Position numbers and translations under genes: made by a program. A model generated the notes under the pieces. That model ran no database searches. It saw only the letters and a list, made by a program, of their open reading frames with translations, and was not told where the DNA came from. This document shows, piece by piece, positions 1 to 9,300 of a stretch of 64,000 bases of DNA. The stretch is from Terrimonas pollutisoli. GTDB lineage: Bacteria; Bacteroidota; Bacteroidia; Chitinophagales; Chitinophagaceae. The DNA lies in assembly GCF_029360765.1 (NCBI RefSeq), contig NZ_JARKNA010000006.1, forward strand, positions 124,001 to 188,000, written 5' to 3'. Positions within the stretch are counted from its first letter, which is position 1. Each line of letters starts with the position of its first letter.

Positions 1-239
1 TGGCTTCGGAAAATTTATAAAGCGGAGGGGAGGCAATGATTCTACATCTTGGTAAAAATGGAATGTAAATATATATATAAAAAGAACAATTCCTAACTGT
101 TTTTAAAAAAAATATTTCAAATTCTTCGTTTGCAATCAGTAAGTACAATTCTTCGTTTAGAAAGCTTTATGGAGAGAGACACCATTTTTCATTCCACCAA
201 AAAAATGTTACTATATTTTGAAGAAAAACTACAGGGCAA
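1..239. other. Left-edge non-coding stretch
   Basis: I see no supportable gene here. The region is AT-rich and lies downstream of the minus-strand gene that ends at 240. A short plus-strand frame near 130-324 runs antisense into that gene and has no coding features. Confidence 0.5.
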
Positions 240-785
240 CTATTCTTCCTTCCCACCTTTCTCCCCCACAAACCAATGCTCTTTATTTTTAAATAACACA
301 TTGAAAGTAGTCAGGGATCCATAGCAACGGGTAATATATTGCTGGATATTCACTTTTTCTTCGTCACTGAGTTTTTTATTGCTGTTGATGTTTTGTTCCA
401 GCACACGGAGACGATCACGCAGCATCACTATTTTATGAAAAAAATCATCGATAGGAATTTCTTTTGGTTTCAAACTTTTATCAGCCGGTTGTATAAGCAG
501 CATTCCTTTAATCCATTTCTCACCCAGCGGTACGGTTTCCGTGATACCGCCCCACAAACGCAGGATCTTTAATAAAGAACGTTCTGTTTCCGAATGGGTT
601 TCTATTTCTTCTGTTACATTTTCAGGAATGATCTCATCCAGTTTCTCATCGGTTTTATCAATCTCTTTTATGCCATGATTAATAAAGGAGATAAGATAAG
701 TAGCATAACGGATACCTACGATCACACCGGGTCCGTAATGTGTATGTTGCAATCGGGTGCCAATACCTAATGTTGTTTGTTCCAT
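240..785 (-). CDS. Hypothetical protein with a CarD/UvrD-tail-like N-terminal segment
   Basis: The frame is open up to 905, but I place the start at the ATG at 785. The protein then begins MEQTTLGIGTRLQHTHYGPG and AAAGG lies just upstream. The first 40 residues (GTRLQHTHYGPGVIVGI) look like the small Tudor-like beta-barrel found in CarD and in UvrD/PcrA C-terminal tails, which bind RNA polymerase or nucleic acid. The rest is charged and probably helical, with a long coiled segment near residues 115-160 (MLRDRLRVLEQNINSN). There is no signal peptide or membrane segment, so it is probably cytoplasmic. About 181 aa. It stands alone. The function is not established; the Tudor-like reading is a weak motif inference. 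Confidence 0.75.
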   Translation of the reverse strand: MEQTTLGIGTRLQHTHYGPGVIVGIRYATYLISFINHGIKEIDKTDEKLDEIIPENVTEEIETHSETERSLLKILRLWGGITETVPLGEKWIKGMLLIQPADKSLKPKEIPIDDFFHKIVMLRDRLRVLEQNINSNKKLSDEEKVNIQQYITRCYGSLTTFNVLFKNKEHWFVGEKGGKEE

Positions 786-1022
786 AAGCCTTTGTTGTGT
801 TGGAGTTTGAAAAATACGAATAAATTCTGCATGCCTGGTTTGATTATTTCTTCTATATGATAGCTGGTAAATGTAGAAAATTCGCCACTGAGTATGGAAC
901 AGCATAACCAGGCCGGTTAAGAGAATTTTAAAAAGCGAAACGAGTTATAAACAATTACTGATTGCGGCATGATATTTATAAAAGTTATTGTAAAGCATTT
1001 TATAAAACTAAAAAATACCATT

Positions 1023-1220
1023 ATGCAAACAACAAAAGGAATAGGCCTGCTTTTGGCAGCCGCTGCAGCTTATGGTGCTTATCGATATTCAAGAATGTCA
1101 GCAGAGCAGAAAAATAATTTACGTCAGCGTGGTAAAGACTTCTTAGACAAAAATCTAAACGGCGTAAGCAATATGTTTAAGAAAAAATCTACAGCTACAA
1201 CCACGTCGAATGGCTATTAA
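1023..1220 (+). CDS. Small YtxH-like single-span membrane protein
   Basis: This is a 65-aa protein beginning MQTTKGIGLLLAAAAAYGAY. The frame extends upstream to 969, but the ATG at 1023 puts the hydrophobic segment (residues 6-17, Ala-rich) at the N-terminus, so I prefer it. The segment is followed by a basic, Gln/Lys-rich tail that ends in a Thr/Ser-rich stretch. The layout, a short N-terminal hydrophobic helix and a soluble charged tail, resembles small YtxH-type stress or envelope proteins, but no family motif is diagnostic. It converges on the gene at 1275 and shares a strong terminator with it. Function unknown. Confidence 0.6.
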   Translation: MQTTKGIGLLLAAAAAYGAYRYSRMSAEQKNNLRQRGKDFLDKNLNGVSNMFKKKSTATTTSNGY

Positions 1221-1235
1221 TAGCAATCGCTGGTT

Positions 1236-1266
1236 AAAAAAGGAGGGATGATGTCCCTCCTTTTTT
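1236..1266. terminator. Bidirectional rho-independent terminator
   Basis: GGAGGGA (1242-1248) pairs with TCCCTCC (1254-1260) around a TGATG loop. The stem is flanked by A6 (1236-1241) and T6 (1261-1266), so it can end transcription from both strands. It sits exactly between the convergent genes ending at 1220 and 1275. Confidence 0.9.
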
Positions 1267-1274
1267 AGTATGGG

Positions 1275-2039
1275 TTACTCTTCTAATTCTTCAGTCCATA
1301 TCGGGTCAGGCGGCAGGCCTTTCTTAAATCTTTCCGCAGCATCTTTGATATATTTCTGAAAGTCATAATCACCTGCCATCATCGTAAATATATAGGATGG
1401 GCGATAGATGCGCATAAAGCTATCGAGTGCATTGTCGGTGAAAGCAGTAAGCCTTCTCACTAATCCCTTATTAAACCGGTGGTCAACAAACTTCTCCTGT
1501 TCCTGTGCCAGCAATCTTTTTTGGAATGACTGCATGTTCCTGTTTCGCCTGAAGCGAAAAACATTGATGATTTCATTGAGATCAAAACCTGCCCCTACGC
1601 CATATTGTGGCGTAACGACACTCAGTCCTGGTTTCTGGTAATTGAAAATTTTCGCATAATCTTCCCGGTTTTGAATAGAGTCCTGCCGGTAGTTCCGGGG
1701 TCTTATTTTTACTTCTTTTAGTACCGGTACATTCACTTGAAGGGAAATATCGAAACTTAGCGGCGTTGCAATTTTTAGCACGGGAAATTTAACCGTAGGC
1801 TTATTAAGATAGCTAAACCAAATAGAATCTTTTTCTGCGACCTCAATTTCATACTCACCATACATATTGGTCATGGTCCCTTTGCCCGAAGTGGATAGCA
1901 CACTTACAAATCCAACCGGATAGGCCCGGGTGCTGTCGTACACCGTGCCTCTTATCTTGTACTGGGCAGCAACAGGCGCTACTCTGAAAAGAAGAAATAA
2001 AAAAACAAAAAGGATGATTTGTAGAATTCTAAGTCCCAA
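1275..2039 (-). CDS. Exported carboxypeptidase-regulatory-like (CarboxypepD_reg) domain protein
   Basis: After a signal peptide (hydrophobic core ILFVFLFLLF, cleavage near PVAAQ) comes a beta-sandwich repeat of the CarboxypepD_reg type (YKIRGTVYDSTRAYPVGFVSV ... GTMTNMYGEYEIEV). This domain is common at the N-terminus of Bacteroidota outer-membrane and surface proteins. The C-terminal half is charged and has no motif I recognise. The frame is open to 2153, but the extra N-terminus is encoded by an AGCT heptamer repeat array and makes no sense as a signal peptide. The TTG at 2039 gives an ideal Sec signal, so I choose it; no ATG lies in a suitable place. It is probably periplasmic or surface exposed. 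Function unknown. Confidence 0.7.
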   Translation of the reverse strand: MGLRILQIILFVFLFLLFRVAPVAAQYKIRGTVYDSTRAYPVGFVSVLSTSGKGTMTNMYGEYEIEVAEKDSIWFSYLNKPTVKFPVLKIATPLSFDISLQVNVPVLKEVKIRPRNYRQDSIQNREDYAKIFNYQKPGLSVVTPQYGVGAGFDLNEIINVFRFRRNRNMQSFQKRLLAQEQEKFVDHRFNKGLVRRLTAFTDNALDSFMRIYRPSYIFTMMAGDYDFQKYIKDAAERFKKGLPPDPIWTEELEE

Positions 2040-2096
2040 AGGCTGATAATTAGTGAGGCAAGTAACGAAACAAACTGCAAAATGAATGGTAAAAAA

Positions 2097-2170
2097 GCTG
2101 TGAGCTATTAGCCGCGAGCTTCGAGCTTTTAGAGTTTCCTGCTCGTAGCTCATAGCTCGCGGCTCGCAGC
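2097..2170. repeat. Degenerate AGCT heptamer array, arms inverted
   Basis: Seven-nucleotide units built on AGCT (AGCTATT, AGCCGCG, AGCTTCG, AGCTTTT) are followed, after a spacer near 2133-2139, by units in the opposite orientation (AGCTCAT, AGCTCGC, GGCTCGC). The two arms can pair imperfectly into a long hairpin. A 12-nt piece, GCTCGTAGCTCA, recurs at 9770-9781. The array lies between two minus-strand genes. Confidence 0.7.
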
Positions 2171-3442
2171 TTACTTTATAGCCTGATACACCAATATCTT
2201 GAATTTATCATGTATTTCCCCGTGGCTTTGCGGGTATTGATTAAGGAACAATTGCGCTACAATTTTTTCTTTAGGATCTATCCAATACGAAGAGCTGAAC
2301 ATACCACCCCACTCATAAGAACCGGGAGAAAGTGGCGAATTAGCCAAACTTTTTTCGGTATGTATGCTAAAGCCGAGACCCATTTTATTATCGGGCCAGT
2401 TCAGCTTATCATACTGGCTAACGGTCATCATATTGACCGATGCACGGCTTAAGATTCGTTTGCCATTATACTCACCACCATTTAATAACATCTGCATAAA
2501 AATGGCATAATCCATCGCAGTGGAAGATAATCCGCCACCACCTGAAAAATAAGTGCCTTCTGAATTTGGATAATCGCTGGTGAACTCCCCTTTTATATCA
2601 AAGGCATCGGCTGCTTTTATCACCTGTTTCAATGAGTCTTCGGTATACAAGGTCACAAGCCGATTGTGTTTTTCACTGGGTAAATAAAAATACGTGTCTT
2701 TCATTCCCAACGGCTCAAATATCCTTTTGCTGAAAAAATCGGCGAGACTCATACCGCTTACTACTTCTACCAGGTAGCCCAGCAGATCTGTATTTAAGCC
2801 ATAGGTCCATTGATCACCCGGCTGATGAAGCAGTGGCAAGGACCCCAGTTTTTTCATTTTATCAGCCAGCAAAATTTTTCCAACACCAATACCTCCCACA
2901 ATTCCATTTTTTGCATAGATGGCCGTAGCTTCTTTGCTACCGATCTGCGCATAGCCAATGCCGGATGTATGGGTGAGCAGATCATGAATGGTGATATCTC
3001 TTTTAGCCGGCACGGTAGTATAAGTAGTGTCGGCCGCATTGAACTTGTCGAGTACCTGCTGATTTTTATATTCAGGAATGTATTTTGAAACTGGATCTTT
3101 TAATAAAAATTTCCCTTCTTCGTACAACATCATGATGGCAGCGCTGGTAATGGCTTTTGTTTGCGAGGCAATCCGAAAAATGGCATCCCGCTTCAGGGCT
3201 ATTTTATTTTGCGTATCATCATAGCCTGTTGCTTTGTAGTAGACTATTTTGCCATTCCTTGCGATGATCGCACTTCCGCCCGCTATCCATTTCTTGTCGA
3301 CATATTCCTGTAAAACTTTATCAATTCGCTGTAGCCTTTCTGAAGACATGCCTGCTAACTCAGGACTCGCTTCTCTCAAAAGTTGTGAAAAAGAAAATTT
3401 TACTAAAAGCGTAAAAAAGAAAAGGACAAGCAACTGTTTCAT
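2171..3442 (-). CDS. Exported serine hydrolase, class C beta-lactamase/esterase family
   Basis: The 423-aa protein starts at the ATG at 3442 with a signal peptide (MKQLLVLFFFTLLVKFSFSQ); the longer frame to 3598 adds only junk. It belongs to the beta-lactamase (PF00144-type) serine hydrolases. The nucleophile motif SxxK is S93-Q-T-K96, the tyrosine motif is YGLN near residue 214, and WGG (YEWGGMFSSSY) near the C-terminus replaces the KTG triad. Family members are esterases, D-aminopeptidases or penicillin-binding-like enzymes; true beta-lactamase activity is uncertain. LTHTSGIGY is also typical. It is probably periplasmic. A second enzyme of the same family, not closely similar, is encoded at 31515. 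No operon partner is evident. Confidence 0.88.
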   Translation of the reverse strand: MKQLLVLFFFTLLVKFSFSQLLREASPELAGMSSERLQRIDKVLQEYVDKKWIAGGSAIIARNGKIVYYKATGYDDTQNKIALKRDAIFRIASQTKAITSAAIMMLYEEGKFLLKDPVSKYIPEYKNQQVLDKFNAADTTYTTVPAKRDITIHDLLTHTSGIGYAQIGSKEATAIYAKNGIVGGIGVGKILLADKMKKLGSLPLLHQPGDQWTYGLNTDLLGYLVEVVSGMSLADFFSKRIFEPLGMKDTYFYLPSEKHNRLVTLYTEDSLKQVIKAADAFDIKGEFTSDYPNSEGTYFSGGGGLSSTAMDYAIFMQMLLNGGEYNGKRILSRASVNMMTVSQYDKLNWPDNKMGLGFSIHTEKSLANSPLSPGSYEWGGMFSSSYWIDPKEKIVAQLFLNQYPQSHGEIHDKFKILVYQAIK

Positions 3443-3602
3443 CTGTTTATTTTTTATTTTTTTTCGGCCAGATGGAACGCCCATAAACATTCTCCTCTTG
3501 GGTAAAATTTCACATGGGCGTTTCATCGATCTATCTTTAAATGAATAACGTAGTGGTGTTTTCACAAAAAAATTACGGATGAAAAAATAAACCACCAAAT
3601 GA

Positions 3603-4586
3603 TTAATGAGGAACCTGTTGAACTACTATATCTTCTATCACTTTGGGATAATGCTGGTGCTCCAGTTGGTGAATGCGATTGGCCAATGACGAGGGGTCGT
3701 CATTTTCTAGCACCGGGCAGGTTGCCTGGAAGATAATATCACCGTTATCGTAATGACCGTCTACCAAATGAATAGTAATGCCGCTTTCTTTTTCCCCGGC
3801 GGCAATCACGGCTTCATGTACATGCTGGCCGTACATGCCTTTACCGCCATATTTTGGTAAAAGGGCGGGATGAATATTGACAATCTTTCCGGGGTAAGCT
3901 TGTATCAGCAGATCAGGTACTTTCCATAAAAAGCCGGCTAATACAATAAAATCAATTGTATATTCTTCTAGTTGGTCCAGGTAGGCGTCGCCACGGAAGA
4001 ATTTCTCCTTTTCTATTAATAAGGAAGGAATGTTCTCTTTATCTGCAATGGTCAAAACACCTGCTCCCGGTTTGTTGCAAACAATAAGAGAGATTTTAAT
4101 ATGCCCGTGGTTTTTGAAATGATCAATGATCCTTTGTGCATTTGATCCGGCGCCCGAGGCAAAGATGGCGAGATGAACGGGATGTTGGTTGCCGGCCTGC
4201 CTGTCCAGTAGGCAGGTTGCCAGTTGCTGGCTATCCTGCGTTTCACTTTTGACTTTTGATTTCTGATTTCTGATCTCCTGCTTCTGACCTCCGACCTCTG
4301 CCTTCTGCCTTCTAATCCCCATTCTATTGCCCATTTTTTTTAAATAATTGGTGAAAAAAAGAAATTGACCAAGAGGCACACTCACAAGCAATACGGCTAA
4401 TGGCCATAATAAGGTAACTACTAATATATAAACCACTAACCATAAAGCCCCCTGTTCTATCTGCAATGTGTTCATCAGCTTTTTACCGGTGTAACCGGTG
4501 AGGCTGCCGCCGATTGCGAAAGTGCATAAGATAAGCACTACCTGAAGACCCCCGACCTTCCATTTATTTTGTAAACGTCCAAACAT
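3603..4586 (-). CDS. purN: DUF6787-like membrane domain joined to phosphoribosylglycinamide formyltransferase (PurN)
   Basis: Residues 1-88 (from the ATG at 4586, MFGRLQNKWK) form a small membrane domain with two or three spans that resembles DUF6787. Residues 138-327 are PurN, which transfers a formyl group from 10-formyl-THF to GAR in purine synthesis. ASGAGSN binds phosphate, and NIHPALLPKY plus the later HLVDGHYDNGDII carry the Asn, His and Asp expected at the active site. Residues 89-136 are low-complexity and are encoded by a palindrome plus ten heptamer repeats normally seen between genes. No in-frame ATG, GTG or TTG follows M89 before the PurN core, and the usual PurN start Met is missing. 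The linker must therefore be translated, unless a rare start such as CTG is used. Confidence 0.88.
   Translation of the reverse strand: MFGRLQNKWKVGGLQVVLILCTFAIGGSLTGYTGKKLMNTLQIEQGALWLVVYILVVTLLWPLAVLLVSVPLGQFLFFTNYLKKMGNRMGIRRQKAEVGGQKQEIRNQKSKVKSETQDSQQLATCLLDRQAGNQHPVHLAIFASGAGSNAQRIIDHFKNHGHIKISLIVCNKPGAGVLTIADKENIPSLLIEKEKFFRGDAYLDQLEEYTIDFIVLAGFLWKVPDLLIQAYPGKIVNIHPALLPKYGGKGMYGQHVHEAVIAAGEKESGITIHLVDGHYDNGDIIFQATCPVLENDDPSSLANRIHQLEHQHYPKVIEDIVVQQVPH
4196..4316. repeat. Palindrome plus heptamer array inside purN
   Basis: CCTGCCT (4196-4202) and AGGCAGG (4210-4216) form a hairpin. At 4247-4316 ten 7-nt units run head to tail: TTTTGAC, TTTTGAT, TTCTGAT, TTCTGAT, CTCCTGC, TTCTGAC, CTCCGAC, CTCTGCC, TTCTGCC, TTCTAAT. 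The unit length is not a multiple of three, yet the minus-strand frame stays open through all of it. Confidence 0.85.
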
Positions 4587-4824
4587 TATATATAAATAAG
4601 GTATTGCTGAGAGTACTATTACATGGTTTTTCTTTTCCGCAATTGCATTTTTATATGCCGTGCAAATGTGAGAAAAAAAGAACCACCAACAAGCCAATGA
4701 GTATATTCTAAAGATGTTAAAGCGATTGACGAATTTATGACAAACAATTTCGGACGATTAAAAAAAATCTTTATAAATCGGCTGAAACGCAGGCTGGTAG
4801 CGGGTTAAAATTTTTTTAAGAGTG

Positions 4825-4857
4825 TTGGCCTTTTGTTAAGTTCGTGGCTTATTTTTG
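4825..4857 (+). promoter_or_regulatory. Candidate promoter of the act-cox operon
   Basis: TATTTTTG (4850-4857) matches the Bacteroidota -7 element TAnnTTTG. TTG at 4825-4827 lies 22 nt upstream, within the usual spacing for the -33 element. Initiation near 4864 would leave about 60 nt of leader before the actA ATG at 4924, which also argues against the TTG at 4855 as start codon. Confidence 0.6.
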
Positions 4858-4923
4858 CAACCGGTTAAAGCTATTTATCCACATTTTTTCAGATTAATTG
4901 CGGCTATGATTCCTTGTAAACCA

Positions 4924-6180
4924 ATGATCTCAAAACTGACACTGTTTCTTCTCTCGCTATTTGTTTTTTCCGCTATTAATGTTTCAGCCCAGGATGGAAA
5001 GACATTATTTATGAGCAAGTGTGCCAGTTGTCACAATCCTTTTAAAGATGGAACAGGGCCTGCATTAGCTGGTTTGGAAGACAGGCACAAGTGGGCCGAC
5101 CACAAGGAATTGCTGGCTTGGATCAGCAACCCCGGTGGTTATATGGCTAAGGACCCTTATACACAAGGTCTGAAAGCCAAGTTCGGTTCTCTGATGACCC
5201 CCTTTCCTGATTTAAAGTTGGAAGAAGTAACCGCTATTGTTAATTATATTAATGGTGAAGTTGCAAAAAAGACATCTGGTGGAGACACTACCGGAACAAC
5301 AACTGCAGCAACCGAAACAAGCGGCAATCAAAACGCCATCATCTTCGGTGTTATCTCTCTGATCCTCGCCATCATCGCCCTGATATTGATGCAGGTAAAC
5401 AGCAACCTGAAAAAAATGTCGGATGATGCGGAAGGTATTCAACGTCCCGAGCCTGTTCCTTTTTATAAAAATAAGATCTATATCGCCATGGCGGCCGTGC
5501 TCTTCTTTATAGTAGGCGGCTATTTTGTTACCAAGGGCGCCATCGGTTTGCAAAGACAGACAAATTACCAACCTGTTCAGCCTGTTTATTATTCTCATAA
5601 AGTGCATGCCGGTATCAACCAGATCAACTGTTTGTATTGCCACGGTAATGCCTTTGAAGGCAAATCAGCTGCTATTCCCTCGGTGAATGTTTGTATGAAC
5701 TGTCATAAAAACATTACCAGCTATGAAAAAGGGCCTAAACTTTATGACAAGGATGGCCAGGAGATAAATGGTACCGCCGAGATTGCCAAGCTGCACAAAT
5801 ACGCAGGCTTTGATCCTAAAAATCCTAATGCCTGGGATCCTTCCAAAGCCAAACCGATTGAGTGGGTAAGAATTCACAACCTGCCAGATCACGTTTACTT
5901 TAATCACTCGCAACATACCAAGGCGGGCAATGTACAATGCCAAACCTGCCATGGAAATATTCCTGAAATGGACGAGGTAAAACAGTTTTCAGAACTGAGT
6001 ATGGGCTGGTGTATCAATTGTCACCGCAATACCAAGGTTGACTTTAACTACGACAGTACAAAAGGCAACAAGTTCTACAGCATTTATGAAAAGTTCCATA
6101 ACGATATCAAAGCGGGTAAAATGGATAGTGTAACCGTGAAAGATATCGGTGGCCTGGAATGTCAAAAATGTCACTATTAA
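4924..6180 (+). CDS. actA: Alternative complex III subunit ActA, multiheme cytochrome c
   Basis: ActA is the multiheme c subunit of alternative complex III, the quinol:electron-acceptor oxidoreductase of many Bacteroidota. From the ATG at 4924 there is a signal peptide (MISKLTLFLLSLFVFSAINV). An N-terminal monoheme domain follows (CASCH near residue 33), then two transmembrane helices near 140-160 and 187-207. The C-terminal domain has five more CxxCH sites: CLYCH, CMNCH, CQTCH, CINCH and CQKCH. Many His residues (HKVH, HSQHTK) are available as axial ligands. That makes six heme sites, one more than the classic pentaheme ActA, apparently through fusion of a cytochrome c domain. First gene of the respiratory operon, directly behind a good promoter. 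Confidence 0.95.
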   Translation: MISKLTLFLLSLFVFSAINVSAQDGKTLFMSKCASCHNPFKDGTGPALAGLEDRHKWADHKELLAWISNPGGYMAKDPYTQGLKAKFGSLMTPFPDLKLEEVTAIVNYINGEVAKKTSGGDTTGTTTAATETSGNQNAIIFGVISLILAIIALILMQVNSNLKKMSDDAEGIQRPEPVPFYKNKIYIAMAAVLFFIVGGYFVTKGAIGLQRQTNYQPVQPVYYSHKVHAGINQINCLYCHGNAFEGKSAAIPSVNVCMNCHKNITSYEKGPKLYDKDGQEINGTAEIAKLHKYAGFDPKNPNAWDPSKAKPIEWVRIHNLPDHVYFNHSQHTKAGNVQCQTCHGNIPEMDEVKQFSELSMGWCINCHRNTKVDFNYDSTKGNKFYSIYEKFHNDIKAGKMDSVTVKDIGGLECQKCHY

Positions 6181-6332
6181 TCCCAACCCGTAAAGGGGAG
6201 CATGGGAGTCGTTTAATAAATTGAAGTTTCTTTTAATAATATTTATCAACCATTCTGAATTGTGCCTGGAGTAGCGAAGAAAAGTGACAAATTCAGAGAA
6301 CTAAATGTCCGCCAGCTGGCGGATTGGGGTAT
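6181..6332. repeat. actA-actB gap: composite palindromic element
   Basis: The gap begins right after the actA stop with a short stem (CCCGTAAAGGGG). It ends with a perfect 16-bp palindrome, TCCGCCAGCTGGCGGA (6308-6323), ten bases before the actB ATG. The last 80 bases (from CCATTCTGAATT at about 6252) resemble the stretch in front of actD at 11371-11451. Confidence 0.75.
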
Positions 6333-9300
6333 ATGAGTCAAAAACAATACTGGCAAGGATTTGGACAAGTAAATGATCCGGAAAGTTTTCAACAGAAGGT
6401 AACGGATGAATTTCGGGAAGAATTGCCTTTTGAAGACCTCGATGAAAAAGGTCTGCTTGATGCCAAAGCTCCCCGCAGGGATTTCTTAAAATACCTGGGT
6501 TTTAGTACCGCGGCTGCTACACTGGCGGCCAGTTGTAAAATGCCGGTTCGTAAAGCAATTCCTTTTGCCAACCGACCTGAAAATATTGTTCCTGGTGAAG
6601 CAAAATATTACGCTACAACGTATGTGCAGGATGGTGATGCTATTTCGATCCTGGCAAAAGTGAGGGATGGACGCCCCATTAAGATTGAAGGAAATACGTT
6701 GAGCTCTTATACAAAGGGTGGTACGTCAGCCCGTGTACAAGCATCCGTGCTTGATCTGTATGACATGTACCGCATTACTCACCCCAAGAGAAAAGTGGGT
6801 GAAAAATTTGAAGAAACTACTTACGAATTTGTCGATAAAACAATTGCTGAAGGCCTGGCTGCTGCCGGTGGTGCTGTTGTATTATTAACCAGCACTGTTA
6901 TTTCTCCTTCTACCAAACAAGTCATTGCTGAGTTCCTGGCAAAATATCCCGGAAGCAAACATGTGCAAGCCGATGCCGTTTCCTATAGCGGTATGTTGCT
7001 GGCCAATGAAGCAAGCGGGTTCGGAAGAAATTTACCCACTTATAAGTTCGATGCGGCGAAAGTAATTGTGAGCCTGGGTGCTGATTTTCTCGGCAGCTGG
7101 TTGAACCCGGTGGAAAATGCGGTGGGTTATGGAAAAGGAAGAAAGATAGATGAGAAGAACCCGCAGATGAGTAAGCATTACCAGTTTGAAGGCTACTTAA
7201 GCACGACAGGTGGTAGCGCCGACGAGCGGTTTACACATCGCCCTTCCGAGACAGGTGCTGTGGCGCTTGCATTATTAGCGGCGTTGGATGGTTCAGTTGC
7301 TGCTCCTGCGTTAGCGGATGCGAAACTGAAAGCCGGTATTGCAAAAGTGGCTGCTGATTTAAAAGCCAACAGTGGCGCTGGTTTGGTGGTATCAGGAAGC
7401 AATGATGTAAATGTTCAGATCATCGTCAATGCTATCAATAATGCTATCGGAGCTTATGGTAAAACAATTGACTGGAGCGTAACATCAAACTACCGCCAGG
7501 GAATTGATAAAGACCTGGTTGACCTGGTAGCACAAATGGATGGCGGACAAGTTGGTGCTTTGTTGATTGCCGGTGCTAATCCCGCTTATAGCTATTTCGA
7601 TGCAGACAAGTTCAAATCAGCATTGAAAAAAGTGAAACTGTCTGTTTCATTTGGTGAAAAAATGGATGAAACGACTGAACTATGTAACTACATTGTTCCA
7701 ACTCATCACTATCTCGAAAGCTGGGGTGATGCGGAACCAAAGTCAGGTGTTACCAGTTTTATCCAGCCCACTATTTATCCTTTATTTAAAACACGTCCAT
7801 TCCAAACATCTTTATTGAAATGGAGTGGTAACAATACTGATTACGATACTTACTTCAAAAACTATTGGACTGCAAAGCTGGGTTCATTAGACGCTTTTGA
7901 TAAAGCCTTGCAGGATGGTATTATTGAAACAGCTCCTGCTGCAGCTGGCACTGGTTCATATGGTGGTGGCGCTGTTGCATCGGCTGCTTCTGCTATTGCT
8001 GCTGCAAAAAAAGGCGGAAAGGATGAGGTGGTATTGTATCAAAAAGTTTCAATCGGCACAGGCGCCGGTTCAGCTAACCCCTGGTTACAGGAATTGCCTG
8101 ATCCAATTTCCAAAGCTACCTGGGACAACTATGCGTTGATCTCGATGGCAAAAGCCAATGAGCTGGGGATTAAATTGGATAACGATTACGAATATTATCC
8201 GCAAAAGCCTGTTATCAAATTAACGATTGGTAACAAGGAAGTGGAATTGCCGATACTGGTTATCCCCGGTATGAATGCCAACACTATTGCCGTGGCCGTG
8301 GGCTATGGAAGAAATGATGGTTTGGGTAAAACTGCAGCGGGTGTAGGTAAGAACGTTTATCCTTTTGCTTCTTTCAATGGAACTACGATCGACTATTTTG
8401 CTCCGAACGTAACTGTAACGGATCAAAAGAAAAAACAAAAGATTGCGCAAACGCAAATACATAACTCTTACGAAGGACGTGTAGAAGTAGTAAGGGAAAC
8501 AACGTTGGCTACATTTAAAAAGAATCCCAACGAGATCTCCGATTTCCGTAATGATCTGAAAGAAAAGTATGCAAAAAATAGTGGTGACTATCGTAAAGAA
8601 GCCACTCTGTATGGCGTGCATGAGCAGCCCGGTATCAAATGGGGAATGACAGTTGACATGAATGCCTGCTATGGTTGTGGTGCTTGCGTGGTGGCCTGTC
8701 ATACCGAAAACAATGTGCCGGTAGTTGGTAAAAGCGAAGTACTTCGCTATCATGATATGCACTGGCTGCGTATTGACCGCTACTTTGTAAGCGATGAAAA
8801 AAATCCTGATGACCTGAAAGGCGTGGTGTTCCAGCCGATGATGTGCCAGCATTGTGATAATGCGCCTTGCGAGAATGTTTGCCCTGTTGCTGCTACCAAC
8901 CACAGTGCTGAGGGCATCAACCAAATGGCTTATAACCGTTGTATCGGTACAAGATATTGCGCTAATAACTGCCCGTTCAAAGTGCGTCGTTTTAACTGGG
9001 CTGATTATATGAGCGCTGATAGCTTCCCTGATAATATGGATCAGCAACTGGTAGGTAAGCTTGACCCGGTAGTTCACCAGATGAATGACGAACTGACAAG
9101 AATGGTATTGAACCCCGATGTGACGGTTCGTTCAAGAGGTGTGATGGAAAAATGTAGCTTCTGTATTCAGCGGACACAAGCAGCTAAGTTGACAGCTAAG
9201 AAAGAAGGACGTGTGTTGGCTGATGGCGATGCAAAAACTGCTTGCCAGCAAGCTTGTGCCGGTGATGCTATTGTGTTTGGTAATGTGCATGATTCGCAAA

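Noticed and set aside
4855..4923. TTG start for actA giving a 23-residue extension
   Set aside because: The TTG overlaps the -7 promoter element, and the extension would precede a normal signal peptide.
5212..5952. Minus-strand ORFs of 143 and 95 codons
   Set aside because: Both lie inside actA, whose CxxCH motifs fix the coding strand.
8220..9077. 285-codon minus-strand ORF
   Set aside because: It is antisense to the Fe-S part of actB, which has clear cluster motifs. Its composition is Ile/His/Thr-rich with no family pattern.
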